A DNA stretch of 64,000 bases from Brenneria sp. hezel4-2-4. Its GTDB lineage: Bacteria; Pseudomonadota; Gammaproteobacteria; Enterobacterales; Enterobacteriaceae. The position numbers were made by a program, and so were the translations under genes. Each line of letters opens with the position of its first letter. The stretch's first letter is position 1. The stretch spans positions 62,001 to 126,000 of the forward strand of contig NZ_JABJXS010000004.1 in NCBI RefSeq assembly GCF_013155275.1. Reading direction: 5' to 3'. The notes beneath the pieces were generated by a model. That model saw only the letters and a program-made list of their open reading frames with translations, was not told the origin of the DNA and searched no databases. Below are positions 1-8,977 of this stretch, piece after piece.

Positions 1-593
1 AACTGGTTGATCACTTTGCCGGACGATTCGCTGCTGCCGGGCAAGCCATTCGCTCCGCCGCCGCTGCCGCCGGCCGTAGAGGCGGAGGCGACGATATAAG
101 CCTGTACGCTGTCGATCACCCGTTTGGCGTCTTGCGGGGTATCAACGCTGCCGCGCACAATCACGCCGCTGGGGATCCCCGCTTCCAGTTGAATGTCCGC
201 ATTGGGAAATTCCCGCTTCATCCGTTGGCTTAAGGCTTTCAGATCGTGTTCGGAAACGATGCGGATGGCATTGATGACATTGCCGCTCTCATCCATGGCG
301 TACAGCGTGGTGGTTCCCACATTCTTGGCATAGATAAACAGGTTGCCGGGAGAAGGCAGTTCGAAACTGGCTATTTCCGGATCCGCCACCAATACGCTGT
401 CCGGTAAGGCATCCAACTGTAATAAACGCCCCTGATGCACCGTCATATGCACCACGTTGGTTTCAGCGACTTCAGAAATGCCCGCGGCGAAAATCGTGGC
501 GGGCGACAATGCCATTGCCAGCCAGCCGGCGGCCAACCATCGTTTACACGCACCCCGGGAATCCGCTTTCAAAAACAGGGAAAACATCGTCAT
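1..593 (-). CDS. rcpA: Flp/Tad pilus secretin, N-terminal part (CpaC/RcpA), truncated by window edge
   Basis: The frame is open from an ATG at 593 to the window edge, giving about 197 residues. The N-terminus is a signal peptide: a basic start, then a hydrophobic stretch ending near Ala-Ala-Gly. The following 80-90 residues, with the pattern LPDSVLVADPEIASFELPS and later NLFIYAKNVGTTTLY, match the short N-terminal domain of pilus and type II/III secretins. A BON-like segment (SGVIVRGSV) comes next. The family forms the outer-membrane pore of the Tad pilus. The gene lies last in a minus-strand series after flp, cpaA and cpaB, the usual Tad order. The ring-forming C-terminal domain is outside the window. 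Function from family knowledge; identity is strong. Confidence 0.85.
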   Translation of the reverse strand, partial: MTMFSLFLKADSRGACKRWLAAGWLAMALSPATIFAAGISEVAETNVVHMTVHQGRLLQLDALPDSVLVADPEIASFELPSPGNLFIYAKNVGTTTLYAMDESGNVINAIRIVSEHDLKALSQRMKREFPNADIQLEAGIPSGVIVRGSVDTPQDAKRVIDSVQAYIVASASTAGGSGGGANGLPGSSESSGKVINQ

Positions 594-681
594 TTACTTA
601 ATTTCCGTAATAGGCTTCATTTTTTCCGTAAACCGGCTGATTGAGCGATTCAGAGGCTGCCGGATGGATTGCTCGCCCGTC

Positions 682-1626
682 CTAACGGGCCGGGAACGTC
701 AGCACATCTTTTTGCGCGCCGCGAAACACTTTTACCTGATGGCCGCTGCCGGACAGACCGTTATAAATGCTGGTGCTCTGCGACAGCGTGGTAACCGGCG
801 ATGCGCCCTGCCGGGCATTGTCCAATTCATCCGGCGTTGAGCTGCGCAGCGCCAGATGCAACATTCCCACTTCTTTCGCCACCGCCAAAATCTCCGCCTG
901 TTCCGACGTCACTTCTACCGTTACCGTCTGGTAACTGACGGAACGCGGCCGATTGCCGACGGCGGCCGTACGGCTTCTATTCGAGGCCGTTGTCTCGGCG
1001 TCATCTTCCTGCACCACGTCCTGCCGCGGACGCACGTCGGTGTCGGTTTGATTGTTCAGCGCCAGAACCCGTAAATCGCGCACGATGGTTTGCGACGCCA
1101 GCAGAGGCGCGGCCGTCTGTCCGCCGCCGGTCTGCGGTTCCGGCTGTTCGTCTCTGCGCAAACTGAGGATGATATCTACCCGATCGCCGGCGGCGACCAG
1201 ACCGGAGTTACTGGCTACGGCGTTGGTGGGAATCGAGATGGCGCGCATCCCTTTGCGCAACACGGCGGCGACAAAACCCGGCTCGTTGGGCTTCACCACC
1301 ACATTGCTGGTCAGCGGCGTGCCTGCGGTAATCGACTCGCGCAGGGTGGCGCCCAACAGCAGCGTCTGGCTGTCTTTACCGCGAATGAAATTGAAGGTAC
1401 GGGATACCGGCTCTGCCGTTACCTGCCAGCGCAGCGAGGAAGAATCCAGAAAATCGCCGGGATGAAGATCTTTCGCCGCCACCAGCACGGCAATCTGTTC
1501 CGGCGCTTTTACCGCAACCTGCTGGGGAACCGGCGGCGGTGACGACAAATGGCTGCGCACCATCAGCGCGACAATACCCGCCAGGATCAAGGCGCCTGAC
1601 AGTACATACGTAGAGTTAACTTTCAT
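682..1626 (-). CDS. rcpC: Flp pilus assembly protein CpaB/RcpC
   Basis: Product of 314 aa from the ATG at 1626. A longer frame back to 1644 begins with TTG and is less likely. One N-terminal membrane segment (about residues 5-22, VLSGALILAGIVALMV) is followed by a SAF domain (IAVLVAAKDLHPGDFLDSSS) and a second beta-rich RcpC domain with the GDRVDIIL motif near residue 150. An Arg/Asp/Gln-rich low-complexity linker near residues 195-230 is variable in this family. CpaB/RcpC is a periplasmic protein that helps assemble or stabilise the Tad secretin and may bind peptidoglycan. It sits between cpaA and rcpA in the operon. The assignment is firm; the precise role is known only from family members. 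Confidence 0.88.
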   Translation of the reverse strand: MKVNSTYVLSGALILAGIVALMVRSHLSSPPPVPQQVAVKAPEQIAVLVAAKDLHPGDFLDSSSLRWQVTAEPVSRTFNFIRGKDSQTLLLGATLRESITAGTPLTSNVVVKPNEPGFVAAVLRKGMRAISIPTNAVASNSGLVAAGDRVDIILSLRRDEQPEPQTGGGQTAAPLLASQTIVRDLRVLALNNQTDTDVRPRQDVVQEDDAETTASNRSRTAAVGNRPRSVSYQTVTVEVTSEQAEILAVAKEVGMLHLALRSSTPDELDNARQGASPVTTLSQSTSIYNGLSGSGHQVKVFRGAQKDVLTFPAR

Positions 1627-1674
1627 TTCAACTTGCCTACCCAAGTGTGTGCGTCTTAAAAAACAGCGACGGAA

Positions 1675-2229
1675 TTAAAACAAGGGAAAAATCAGGACGT
1701 ACGTCGCGCCGAATGCGATGGCGATGCCGTAAGGGATCCCTTGCAAAAGGTCGGCGGGCAGCGCGGGCGGAATGGGTAACCGGCTTTTAAACATCCGGTT
1801 GGTGGTTTGAATTCCCATTGTCACCGCGGCCGGTACGGTATTGAGCAACGGCAGACTCAGCGCCAATACGCCCCCCGCCAGCGCGGTTACCATGACAAAA
1901 ACGATCTGATGCCCATGTCCCACCCACAGACATAACACGCTCATCAGTTTCACATCGCCCGCGCCCAGCCTGCCGGTGAGGAAAAGCAAAAAACCGACCA
2001 CCAGCACGACGGCGGCGCCCGGCAACGCCCACAACGTCTGATACAGTTTCAGCCTGTCAATCAGGCCGGACTGCAACACATCCAGCGCGCTGAAAGCCAA
2101 CCAGCCCAACGCCAGCATCAGCACCGCCTGATTCGGGATCTTTCGCGCCAACAGATCGGTGCTGATACACCACAACAGGCAGGCTGCCAGTAACGCCGTT
2201 TGCAGCCAGTCTGCGTAATGCGCCGCCAC
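1675..2229 (-). CDS. cpaA: Prepilin peptidase of the Tad pilus (CpaA/TadV type)
   Basis: Product of 184 aa with five to six predicted membrane helices. The two catalytic aspartates of type IV prepilin peptidases are visible: Asp25 in CISTDLL and Asp92 in GAGDVKL (the GxGD motif). The short form, without the N-terminal methyltransferase domain of PilD, is typical of TadV/CpaA. It would process the Flp pilin encoded immediately upstream, with only five bases between the flp stop and this start. The start codon is GTG at 2229, which fits translational coupling to flp. The frame reaches the stop at 1675 without interruption. Confidence 0.88.
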   Translation of the reverse strand: MAAHYADWLQTALLAACLLWCISTDLLARKIPNQAVLMLALGWLAFSALDVLQSGLIDRLKLYQTLWALPGAAVVLVVGFLLFLTGRLGAGDVKLMSVLCLWVGHGHQIVFVMVTALAGGVLALSLPLLNTVPAAVTMGIQTTNRMFKSRLPIPPALPADLLQGIPYGIAIAFGATYVLIFPLF

Positions 2230-2234
2230 TGGAT

Positions 2235-2459
2235 TTATTTCGCCGTCCCTGACGTGCCGGATCCGCTGGTGCCGGCGCCGGTAATCTGGTCGGCGATTTC
2301 ACTGAACTTTTCATTCAGGGCCTGAACGAAAATACCGTCGCTGCCGAAAATAGCGCCGATCGCCGCCGCCATCGCCGCCGCCAGAATGCCGTATTCAATC
2401 GCCGTCACACCGCTTTCATCACGCAGGAAAGTACGCAATGGGGTTTTCATTTTATTCAT
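2235..2459 (-). CDS. flp: Flp-family type IVb pilin
   Basis: Product of 74 aa. A short basic leader ends at Gly17 in DESGVTAIEYGIL. This is the Flp prepilin site: cleavage follows the glycine, the mature protein starts with Val, and the conserved Glu5-Tyr6 pair is present (Glu22-Tyr23). A hydrophobic helix of about 20 residues follows, then a Gly/Ser/Thr-rich tail (GTSGSGTSGTAK), common in Flp pilins. It is the first gene of the minus-strand tad operon. The 229-base AT-rich gap upstream (2460-2688), with runs of A and T, must hold the promoter, but no unambiguous -35/-10 pair was recognised. There is no strong Shine-Dalgarno sequence before the ATG at 2459. Confidence 0.9.
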   Translation of the reverse strand: MNKMKTPLRTFLRDESGVTAIEYGILAAAMAAAIGAIFGSDGIFVQALNEKFSEIADQITGAGTSGSGTSGTAK

Positions 2460-2688
2460 GGGGAGATTCTCTTATCCGCAGCCAAAGGGATCATGGCGAA
2501 TATCGGGCGCCATGACGCTAATAAGAGTAATAATGAGACTTATTATCAAACACTACAAGATGCAGAACATTAATATTAGTTAATCTTTCAATACGAAAAA
2601 TTAACAATAAAAATCAAATAGTAATACAAATCCACGATCAAGACGGCAAGGTTGGATATGCACTTTTTTTGCAGGGATATTCACTCTT

Positions 2689-4161
2689 TCAACCACGTTT
2701 AAGGCACAGATAGACGGTTAATCCGGGATTGTCTGACTCCAGATACAGTTTGCCATTATGCAGGTCGATAATCGCCTTGACCAATGACAGGCCCAGTCCA
2801 TAACCCGGCTGCTGCCCGGGATCCAGGCGCTGAAAACGCTGAAGCGCTTTATCATGCTGGGCGCTCGGGATCCCCGGCCCGCGATCGGCGACGCTCAGCG
2901 CCATCCAACCCCGGTATAATTTGACGCCCAGGGTGATATATTTGCCGTGCGCGGCATATTTCAGGGCATTTTCGACCAGATTGGCCAATGCCTGAAACAG
3001 CAACGCGCGATCGCCAAACAACTGAATGCCCGCCTTAACCTCAATGAGCAGATGACAGCCGCGCTGCTCTGCCAGCGGCTGATAATATTCGACAATCTCT
3101 TCCAGAATGAGCCGGGCCTCGATGTGCTCAAACTGATGAATGCAGCGCCCACTTTCAATCTCGCCGATACGCATTACCGTGCGAAACAGCCCCAGAATTT
3201 TATGCACCTCGTCCACCGCCAGATTCAACTCATCGCGCAGCGCGCCGTCCGGGCCGATGCGTTCCGTCAGGTTGAATAACCGGTTTTGCAGGTGCGTCAA
3301 TGGCGTGCGCAACTCATGGGCGACATGGCTGGAGGTGCTGCGCACCTGCTCCATCAGGCGTTCGATGCGTTCCAGATTCTGATTAATATCCGCACTCAGG
3401 CTGTCGAAATCGTCACCGTAGCGTGATAACGGCATTCTGACCTGTTGTTCACCGGTGCTGTAACGGTGTAGCGCGGTGCGGATTTGCTCGACGCGGCGCA
3501 AATTGCGCAAGCTGAAATGACGGCTGACAAACAGGCAAAACAGCAACACGATAAACAGCCCGGCCCCCGCCACCAACGGAATCGTCCGTACCCGCTCCAG
3601 CATCGGCCGAATATTGTAGGCGGTAAAAAATACGCCGCCGTCATCAAGCATGACGGATAAACCAATCAGATTAGGATCGTTTTTGCTGGAGAGAAGCGCT
3701 TTCAGGCAGGCGACGTCCATCAGACAGTCGGTGCGCTGCAAATTTTTCAACGGGTGATTGTGATACACAATGTCACCGCGGTTATCCATTATCAGGAATA
3801 GCGGCAATTCATCGTTTTTAGCCAGATTATCCTGACGCAACTGGGTCATCAGGCTATTCGCATCGGTTAAACGCGACTGCATGGAGTAATCATAAATATT
3901 ACCCAGAATAACTTCACGGACATGCGTTCTGATCAGCGTCTCGCTTAATAAACTGAAGCCGATAATACACATCAGCATCATCAGTAAAAATAAAAAAACA
4001 ATGGTGATCGCCTGCCTGAAATTAGAGGTGCATAAAAAGTCCGGGTATTGACTTGCCCCTATTAATTGCCAGTGTTTTATTTTTATCTGCCACAGACGGC
4101 CCAGTTTCTTTATTTTTATTTTATTCAGCGTAGCTGCCAACATCCGTTTTATCCTTGTCAA
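2689..4161 (-). CDS. Membrane sensor histidine kinase
   Basis: Product of 490 aa with two membrane helices (about 51-73 and 195-213) flanking a periplasmic sensor of about 120 residues. A HAMP segment follows, then a HisKA domain with the phosphorylated His282 (SSHVAHELRTPL). The ATPase has N box ANLVENALKYA, G1 ADRGPGIP and G2 GYGLGLSLVKAI. The basic N-terminal extension of about 50 residues before helix 1 is longer than usual. The start overlaps the end of the response-regulator gene by 41 bases, so the two are surely cotranscribed; an internal ATG at 4143 is an alternative start. The signal is not predictable. The pair sits between a Tad pilus operon and yjcE, with a Fur box upstream. Confidence 0.85.
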   Translation of the reverse strand: MTRIKRMLAATLNKIKIKKLGRLWQIKIKHWQLIGASQYPDFLCTSNFRQAITIVFLFLLMMLMCIIGFSLLSETLIRTHVREVILGNIYDYSMQSRLTDANSLMTQLRQDNLAKNDELPLFLIMDNRGDIVYHNHPLKNLQRTDCLMDVACLKALLSSKNDPNLIGLSVMLDDGGVFFTAYNIRPMLERVRTIPLVAGAGLFIVLLFCLFVSRHFSLRNLRRVEQIRTALHRYSTGEQQVRMPLSRYGDDFDSLSADINQNLERIERLMEQVRSTSSHVAHELRTPLTHLQNRLFNLTERIGPDGALRDELNLAVDEVHKILGLFRTVMRIGEIESGRCIHQFEHIEARLILEEIVEYYQPLAEQRGCHLLIEVKAGIQLFGDRALLFQALANLVENALKYAAHGKYITLGVKLYRGWMALSVADRGPGIPSAQHDKALQRFQRLDPGQQPGYGLGLSLVKAIIDLHNGKLYLESDNPGLTVYLCLKRG

Positions 4162-4831
4162 CAGAACCTAACGCATAGCCCATCGCTCTTAATGTTTTGA
4201 TTAACGGATGCGGGAAACCTTTATCGATTTTCGCCCGCAGTTTCGACATATGAACATCGATTAAATTGGTCTGCGGATCGAAATTATAGCCCCATACCCG
4301 CTCCAGCAGCATGGTGCGCGTAATCGCCTGACCTGGATTTTCCATAAGTATAATCAACAACTTAATTTCTTTATCCGTCAGATCGATACGCTTGCCGCCA
4401 CGCCAGGCGACCCGTTGCAGACGGTCGAGTTGCAGATCTTCAAACGTCAGGATGGAGGAATTATCGGCATGACGTTTACCGCGCCGCGCCATAATATCCA
4501 GACGCAGTCTGAGTTCATTAAAATTAAACGGTTTGCCAAGATAATCTTCCGCGCCGAGTTCCAATCCCATCACCCGATCGACATCTCGGTCTAATGCGGA
4601 TAACAACATAATCGGCGGGTGACGCAGCCCCTGTAATTCACGCAATACCGTAAATCCGTCCATAATCGGCAGCATTCTATCCAGCAGCACCACATCATAA
4701 ACCTCATCCTTTATGGCTTTTAATGCATGTGCGCCATCGTGAACCATACGACAGGAATGACCGTGTGAGTGTAATTTAGAGCCTAACCAATGGCACAGTA
4801 CAGAATCATCATCGACCACGAGTACGCGCAT
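4121..4831 (-). CDS. OmpR/PhoB-family response regulator
   Basis: Product of 236 aa. The receiver domain (1-120) has the acidic pocket VVDDD at 5-9, the phospho-acceptor Asp51 in VVLLDRMLPIMDG and the conserved Lys100 in LGKPF. The C-terminal winged helix (about 130-228) carries LTDKEIKLLIILMENPG and the recognition-helix region TNLIDVHMSKLRAKID. The order is regulator then kinase, with overlapping genes. It controls unknown targets; the neighbouring flp operon is a possible target by position only. No close named homologue (CusR, QseB, PmrA and so on) could be assigned. A near-consensus Fur site lies about 135 bases upstream of the start. Confidence 0.87.
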   Translation of the reverse strand: MRVLVVDDDSVLCHWLGSKLHSHGHSCRMVHDGAHALKAIKDEVYDVVLLDRMLPIMDGFTVLRELQGLRHPPIMLLSALDRDVDRVMGLELGAEDYLGKPFNFNELRLRLDIMARRGKRHADNSSILTFEDLQLDRLQRVAWRGGKRIDLTDKEIKLLIILMENPGQAITRTMLLERVWGYNFDPQTNLIDVHMSKLRAKIDKGFPHPLIKTLRAMGYALGSVDKDKTDVGSYAE

Positions 4832-4965
4832 AATTTTCCCCTACCAAAAACCTATTTAATTTATGGTTAACGCTAATTTATTATTTCAGACCGCCATCAT
4901 AGGCAGCGCTCATCCCACACGCAGCGGTGAGGGATGAGCAAACATCATCTGAGAATTATTAGTCG

Positions 4966-4984
4966 GATAATAACAATCATTATC
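4966..4984. promoter_or_regulatory. Fur box upstream of the two-component operon
   Basis: GATAATAACAATCATTATC matches the 19-bp Fur consensus GATAATGATAATCATTATC at 17 of 19 positions. It lies 135 bases before the regulator start (4831, minus strand) and 126 bases beyond the end of yjcE (5110), so the two-component operon is the only nearby target. That the pair is iron-repressed is an inference from position. Confidence 0.65.
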
Positions 4985-5033
4985 ATTTAGTGACAAGTCA
5001 TTTACGGCGTCTGCCGATAAGAACAAGAGTAGG

Positions 5034-5059
5034 ATCTCCACTGCCCGAGCAGTGGAGAT
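5034..5059 (-). terminator. Hairpin downstream of yjcE
   Basis: An 11-bp perfect stem (ATCTCCACTGC / GCAGTGGAGAT) with a four-base loop starts 51 bases after the yjcE stop. On the minus strand it is followed by the moderately T-rich CCTACTCTTGTTCTT. Likely the yjcE terminator, although the T tract is weak. Confidence 0.6.
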
Positions 5060-5109
5060 TAACGTGAAAGGAAAGAAATCAAGACGATACCAATATCATC
5101 CGGCGAAAA

Positions 5110-6756
5110 TCATACTGCTTCAATCAACACCGCTTCGAGTAAGTCCAGTTCTCGCAGCATTTTCTGCAACGTCTCATTGCTGATTTGCTGCGTGGCGCGC
5201 AGGTGATACAGCTCCGCCCGCTCCGAATTCAGCGCCGTCAGGCGAAAACGCCGCTCCAAATCCTCCACCAGCAAACTGTTTTCCAGATCGTCGTTGCCCA
5301 CCACCCGCCGGCGCAAATTACCGATCACCCGGGCGCTGACCTCTTTCAGCACCTGGGCGTCAATATTTTCTTCCCGATCGGCGGCCAATCGCTCCTCCAT
5401 TTTATGCAGGCTATCGATGGCCACTTCCGCGGCGGCAACCCGCGCCATCCGCTCCTCTTTGGCGTAAGCCGCTTTATCCGCCACCACGATCCCCCGCAGC
5501 AGAAAAGGCAACGCCAGCACGCCGCACAATAGGGAAAACAGGATCACGCCCGTGGCGATAAACACCAGTTGGTAACGTGACGGGAAAGCGGTGCCATCCG
5601 TCAGCAACAGCGGAATGGAGAGCACGCCGGCCAGCGTAATGGCCCCGCGCACGCCGGCAAAAGACGCGATCCACAGCTCGCGCGTGGTGAATTCGCTGAA
5701 TACCATCGGCTTCTTTTTCTGGATGTGGGTGCTGTATTTTTTCATCATCCACAGCCAGCCGAAACGCAGCAGCAGCAGCGCGGCGTAAATGATGGCGATA
5801 TCGGTAAACAGCATCCAGGTTTCAACGGTGGGATCCAGCTCCGCCTGCGTCACCGAGGTTTCCAAAATACCCGGCAATTGCAGCCCCAGCATGATGAACA
5901 CCATGCCGTTAAACACGAACTCCAGCATCGACCAGACGCTATTCGCCCGTAGCCGCATGGTCAGCGGCGCATTACGGATAATCCCGGACTGGCCGATGGT
6001 CATCCCGGAGGCGACCGCCGCCAGAATGCCTGAAACCCCGATATGTTCGGCAATCAGATACGCCGCAAAAGGCAACAACAGCAGTAACACAATTTGCGTT
6101 GCCGCGTCATTGCCGCTCCAGCGGCTGATGATGCGCAGGGATTTACTGTACAGCCAGGTGACGGCCACACCGGCCAGCAACCCGCCGATCGCCACTTTGA
6201 TAAACGCCAGCGTGGCGCCCGACACGCTGAACACCATGGTGCCCATGGCGATGGCGACGGCGAATTTCAGCGACACCAGACCGGACGCATCATTCATTAA
6301 TGCTTCGCCCTGAAGGATCCCCATCAGCTTTTTCGGGATGCGATCTTCGCCCACGATGCCGGAAAGCGCCACGGCGTCGGTCGGAGACAGCACGGCAGCC
6401 AGGGCGAAAGCCGCAATCAGCGGCATGCCGGGCACCATCCAGTAGATGAAGTATCCGACGCCGGCCACGGTAATCAACACCAAAACCAGCGCCAGACCGA
6501 TGATCTCACGCCCATGCTTGAGAAATTCACGGGTCGGCGTCTTCCAGCCGTCGGCAAACAGCAGCGGCGGAATAAACAGCACCATAAACAGCTCGGGATT
6601 GAAATCGACGTGCAAACCGAACTGGGGCCAGGCAAGTATGGCGCCGACGGCAATTTGCATTAACGGCAGAGGTATCTGAAAAGGTAAAATTCGTGTAACC
6701 ACCCCTGACAGAGAAACCATCAGGGTCAAAATAAGAATAGTAAAAAAGATTTCCAT
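5110..6756 (-). CDS. yjcE: CPA1-family Na+/H+ antiporter YjcE
   Basis: Product of 548 aa, essentially the length of E. coli YjcE. It has about a dozen membrane helices, the CPA1 ion-binding segment SPTDAVALSG, the downstream EALMNDASGLV motif, and a cytoplasmic C-terminal tail of about 130 residues rich in Glu and Arg. Long stretches agree with E. coli YjcE as remembered, including the start MEIFFTILI. It exchanges protons for sodium or other monovalent cations across the inner membrane. The next gene on the same strand is ghxP (yjcD), so the yjcD/yjcE neighbourhood of E. coli is kept. The gap of 275 bases to ghxP makes separate transcription likely. Confidence 0.9.
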   Translation of the reverse strand: MEIFFTILILTLMVSLSGVVTRILPFQIPLPLMQIAVGAILAWPQFGLHVDFNPELFMVLFIPPLLFADGWKTPTREFLKHGREIIGLALVLVLITVAGVGYFIYWMVPGMPLIAAFALAAVLSPTDAVALSGIVGEDRIPKKLMGILQGEALMNDASGLVSLKFAVAIAMGTMVFSVSGATLAFIKVAIGGLLAGVAVTWLYSKSLRIISRWSGNDAATQIVLLLLLPFAAYLIAEHIGVSGILAAVASGMTIGQSGIIRNAPLTMRLRANSVWSMLEFVFNGMVFIMLGLQLPGILETSVTQAELDPTVETWMLFTDIAIIYAALLLLRFGWLWMMKKYSTHIQKKKPMVFSEFTTRELWIASFAGVRGAITLAGVLSIPLLLTDGTAFPSRYQLVFIATGVILFSLLCGVLALPFLLRGIVVADKAAYAKEERMARVAAAEVAIDSLHKMEERLAADREENIDAQVLKEVSARVIGNLRRRVVGNDDLENSLLVEDLERRFRLTALNSERAELYHLRATQQISNETLQKMLRELDLLEAVLIEAV

Positions 6757-6993
6757 GCTTTCCTTAGACGATCTCCCGCTGCATTAAAAAGTGAGTTATC
6801 CGCCAGCCAGGCTTAATGACGTGCTACCTAATATTTAACGCATTTATTCTGGCATTAACATCGGTTTTTACGTGAAGAAATTAATATTTTTCGCCGGACG
6901 GGAATAGGCCCTCCGACGCCTGCAAATCCATGTTAAGAATAGCGGAAAAAGCGGAAATCAAACGGCGGAAAAAAGGATAAGCGGACAGTTGAA

Positions 6994-7010
6994 GGGGGAC
7001 AACGTCCCCC
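6994..7010 (-). terminator. Hairpin downstream of ghxP
   Basis: A 7-bp GC-rich perfect stem (GGGGGAC / GTCCCCC) with an AAC loop begins 22 bases after the ghxP stop. It lacks a clear T tract on the minus strand, so termination is only probable. Confidence 0.5.
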
Positions 7011-7031
7011 GACACAGAAAGACCCGGCGGA

Positions 7032-8399
7032 TTACAGCGCCCAACCGCCGGCGTAGAACACCACCAGCGCGATGGCGATCAGGACGGTGCCGATATTCAG
7101 CTTGCGCCATTCGCCGGAGAAAATACGCCCCAGCACCAGTGAACCGAAGCCCAGCATAATGCCGGTAACGATATTGCAGGTCAGCACGATAAATACGGCG
7201 CACACCAGACCGGACATGGCATCAACGAAGTCGTCAAAGTTCAGTTTGGACACGTTGCCCAGCATCAACAAACCGACATACATCAGCGCCGGCGCGGTCG
7301 CATAGCCGGGAACCAGATAAGACAGCGGCGACAGGAACAAAATCAGCAGGAACAATACGCCGACGACCGTAGCGGTCAGACCGGTTTTACCGCCGGCAGC
7401 CGTACCGGCGGCGGATTCAATATAGACCGCCGCCGGCGCCGTACCCACCAGACTGGAGAAAATGCTGCTGACGGAGTCGGAGGTCAAGGCTTTGCCGCCG
7501 TTGATGATTTGTCCGTCTTTATCCAGCAGGTTGGCCTGCCCCGCCACCGCACGAATGGTGCCGGTGGCGTCAAAGACCGCCGTCATCACCAGCGCCAGTA
7601 CGCTTGGCAAAATCACCGGCTGCAACGCACCCATGATATCCAGGCTGAAGATCAGCGACGTGCCGTCCGCCCCCGTCAGACTGGGCCACGCAAACCAACC
7701 CTGATATTTCACATTCGGATCGAAAATCAGACCGAGGACGGAAATCACGATGATCACCAGCAAAATACCGCCCGGTACGCGACGTTTTTCCAGACCGATG
7801 GTGGCCGCCAACCCGAGCAGCGCCATAATAACCGGGAAAGAAGTAAAATCGCCCAGCGCAACCGGCAAGCCGTCAAGCGGGTTTTTAATCACCAGACCAA
7901 TCCCGTTGGCGGCAATAATCAACAGAAACAGGCCGATACCGATGCCGGTTCCGTGAGCCACCCCGAGCGGCAGGTTACGCAAAATCCAGGTGCGGATCCC
8001 GGTGGCGGAGATAATGGTGAACAATACCCCCATCAGGAAAATCGCGCCCAACGCAACCGGCACGCTGATCTGCTGGCCCAATACCAGACTGAACGCGGTA
8101 AACGCGGTCAGAGAAATGGCGCAGCCAATCGCCATCGGCAGATTGGCCCATAAGCCCATCAGTAATGAACCAAAGCCGGCAACCAGACAGGTGGCGACAA
8201 ACACCGCCGTCGGCGGAAAGCCGGCTTTACCCAGCATACCCGGAACAACGATAACCGAGTAAACCATGGCCAGAAAGGTGGTTAGCCCTGCCAACACTTC
8301 CTGACGCACGTTGCTGCCACGCTGGGTAATATTAAAAAATGCATCAAGCGCGCCGTGCGGACGGGCCGCACTATCAGCCTGACGAGTGGTATTTGACAT
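7032..8399 (-). CDS. ghxP: Guanine/hypoxanthine permease, NCS2 family (GhxP-like)
   Basis: Product of 455 aa from the ATG at 8399, which has AGGGGAT at a good Shine-Dalgarno distance. A frame extension to 8492 is rejected because it lacks a ribosome site and E. coli GhxP is 449 aa. The AzgA-type NCS2 features are present: [27 protein letters not shown] at the start, about 13 membrane segments, the SLDIMGALQ and [16 protein letters not shown] region, and [14 protein letters not shown] near residue 330. The family imports guanine and hypoxanthine by proton symport. It is next to yjcE as in E. coli. Two PurR-like sequences lie upstream, consistent with purine repression of this gene elsewhere. 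Confidence 0.88.
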   Translation of the reverse strand: MSNTTRQADSAARPHGALDAFFNITQRGSNVRQEVLAGLTTFLAMVYSVIVVPGMLGKAGFPPTAVFVATCLVAGFGSLLMGLWANLPMAIGCAISLTAFTAFSLVLGQQISVPVALGAIFLMGVLFTIISATGIRTWILRNLPLGVAHGTGIGIGLFLLIIAANGIGLVIKNPLDGLPVALGDFTSFPVIMALLGLAATIGLEKRRVPGGILLVIIVISVLGLIFDPNVKYQGWFAWPSLTGADGTSLIFSLDIMGALQPVILPSVLALVMTAVFDATGTIRAVAGQANLLDKDGQIINGGKALTSDSVSSIFSSLVGTAPAAVYIESAAGTAAGGKTGLTATVVGVLFLLILFLSPLSYLVPGYATAPALMYVGLLMLGNVSKLNFDDFVDAMSGLVCAVFIVLTCNIVTGIMLGFGSLVLGRIFSGEWRKLNIGTVLIAIALVVFYAGGWAL

Positions 8400-8512
8400 G
8401 GTGGTATCCCCTGAGATGTCATCATTATTAAGGTAAATCGTAAGCGGTTCACCCAGCCTTGCACCGGGTATGGTCGGCAAACGCCCATCCACAAAGAACC
8501 ATCAGGCCGTGC

Positions 8513-8528
8513 ACGCAAACGATTAACT
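8513..8528. promoter_or_regulatory. PurR-like operator 1 upstream of ghxP
   Basis: ACGCAAACGATTAACT matches the PurR consensus ANGCAANCGTTTNCNT at all but two defined positions. It is about 115 bases upstream of the ghxP start. Confidence 0.45.
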
Positions 8529-8567
8529 CGCTGAATGCAAAACCTCAAAATTTCGCCGGGTCAATTG

Positions 8568-8583
8568 AAGCAAACGATTATCC
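8568..8583. promoter_or_regulatory. PurR-like operator 2 upstream of ghxP
   Basis: AAGCAAACGATTATCC shares the CAAACGATTA core with the site 55 bases away but has three mismatches to the PurR consensus. Two spaced sites would permit looping by a dimeric repressor; this is inference. Confidence 0.3.
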
Positions 8584-8777
8584 TGCTTCCCCGACGTCTA
8601 TTTCAACTGCTATTCAAGACTATTTACCAATAGTTGCCGCGTAATACCCCACCGGCCGTCCCACTAACGCCAACGCGATCGTCGTCGAACCGCCTGGTGG
8701 GAAAACAGGGGATCGTCAGCGAAAACCAAACAATCAAAACGACGGTTTATTTCAAACAAACTGCATAATCATTTTTT

Positions 8778-8793
8778 TGTGATTTGCGTCACA
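8778..8793. promoter_or_regulatory. Perfect CRP-type palindrome
   Basis: TGTGATTTGCGTCACA contains both perfect CRP half-sites TGTGA and TCACA with the 6-bp spacer. It is flanked by T and A runs that extend the dyad to TTTTGTGA/TCACAAAA. Its centre lies 14.5 bases upstream of the -35 box at 8800, roughly -49 from the predicted start. That is not a textbook class I or II activation distance, so the sign of regulation is open. Confidence 0.75.
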
Positions 8794-8799
8794 AAAAAA

Positions 8800-8828
8800 T
8801 TGACCCGCCATATCGACGCGAGTATGCT
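8800..8828 (+). promoter_or_regulatory. Sigma70 promoter of the micropeptide unit
   Basis: TTGACC (8800-8805) and TATGCT (8823-8828) are separated by exactly 17 bases. Transcription would begin near 8835, leaving a leader of about 45 bases before the first micropeptide. It is directly downstream of the CRP palindrome. Confidence 0.7.
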
Positions 8829-8879
8829 TTAAAACGTGAAGAGCATCACAGAATTGGATTAATCTACGAGGAAGCTGAA

Positions 8880-8951
8880 ATGAAACTGGTAAAAAAAATC
8901 ATCGTTGCGTTTGAAAACATCAACGTAAACTTCGGCACATTCAACCTGTAA
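8880..8951 (+). CDS. Micropeptide A, 23 aa, in a CRP-linked unit
   Basis: An ATG at 8880 is preceded by GAGGAAG at ideal distance. The 23-residue product begins MKLVKKIIVAFEN and continues to an N-x-N-F-G-x-F-N end. It is basic at the N-terminus and then amphipathic. The reading frame, ribosome site, promoter and downstream terminator together support a real gene despite the size. It resembles micropeptide B: both begin M-[KR]-[LV]-V-[KR]-K-I and both contain G-x-F-N. I do not recognise a named family with certainty. A membrane-associated or regulatory role would fit the amphipathic helix, but is unproven. Confidence 0.6.
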   Translation: MKLVKKIIVAFENINVNFGTFNL

Positions 8952-8977
8952 GATCAGCAAAAGTGAGAAGAATAAAG

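Noticed and set aside
4908..4939. 9-bp inverted repeat GCTCATCCC / GGGATGAGC upstream of the response regulator
   Set aside because: No T tract on either strand and no known operator matched; left without a function.
4966..5110. RyhB-like iron sRNA next to the Fur box
   Set aside because: The sequence after the box has no RyhB core and the following hairpin lacks a terminal T run on the plus strand.
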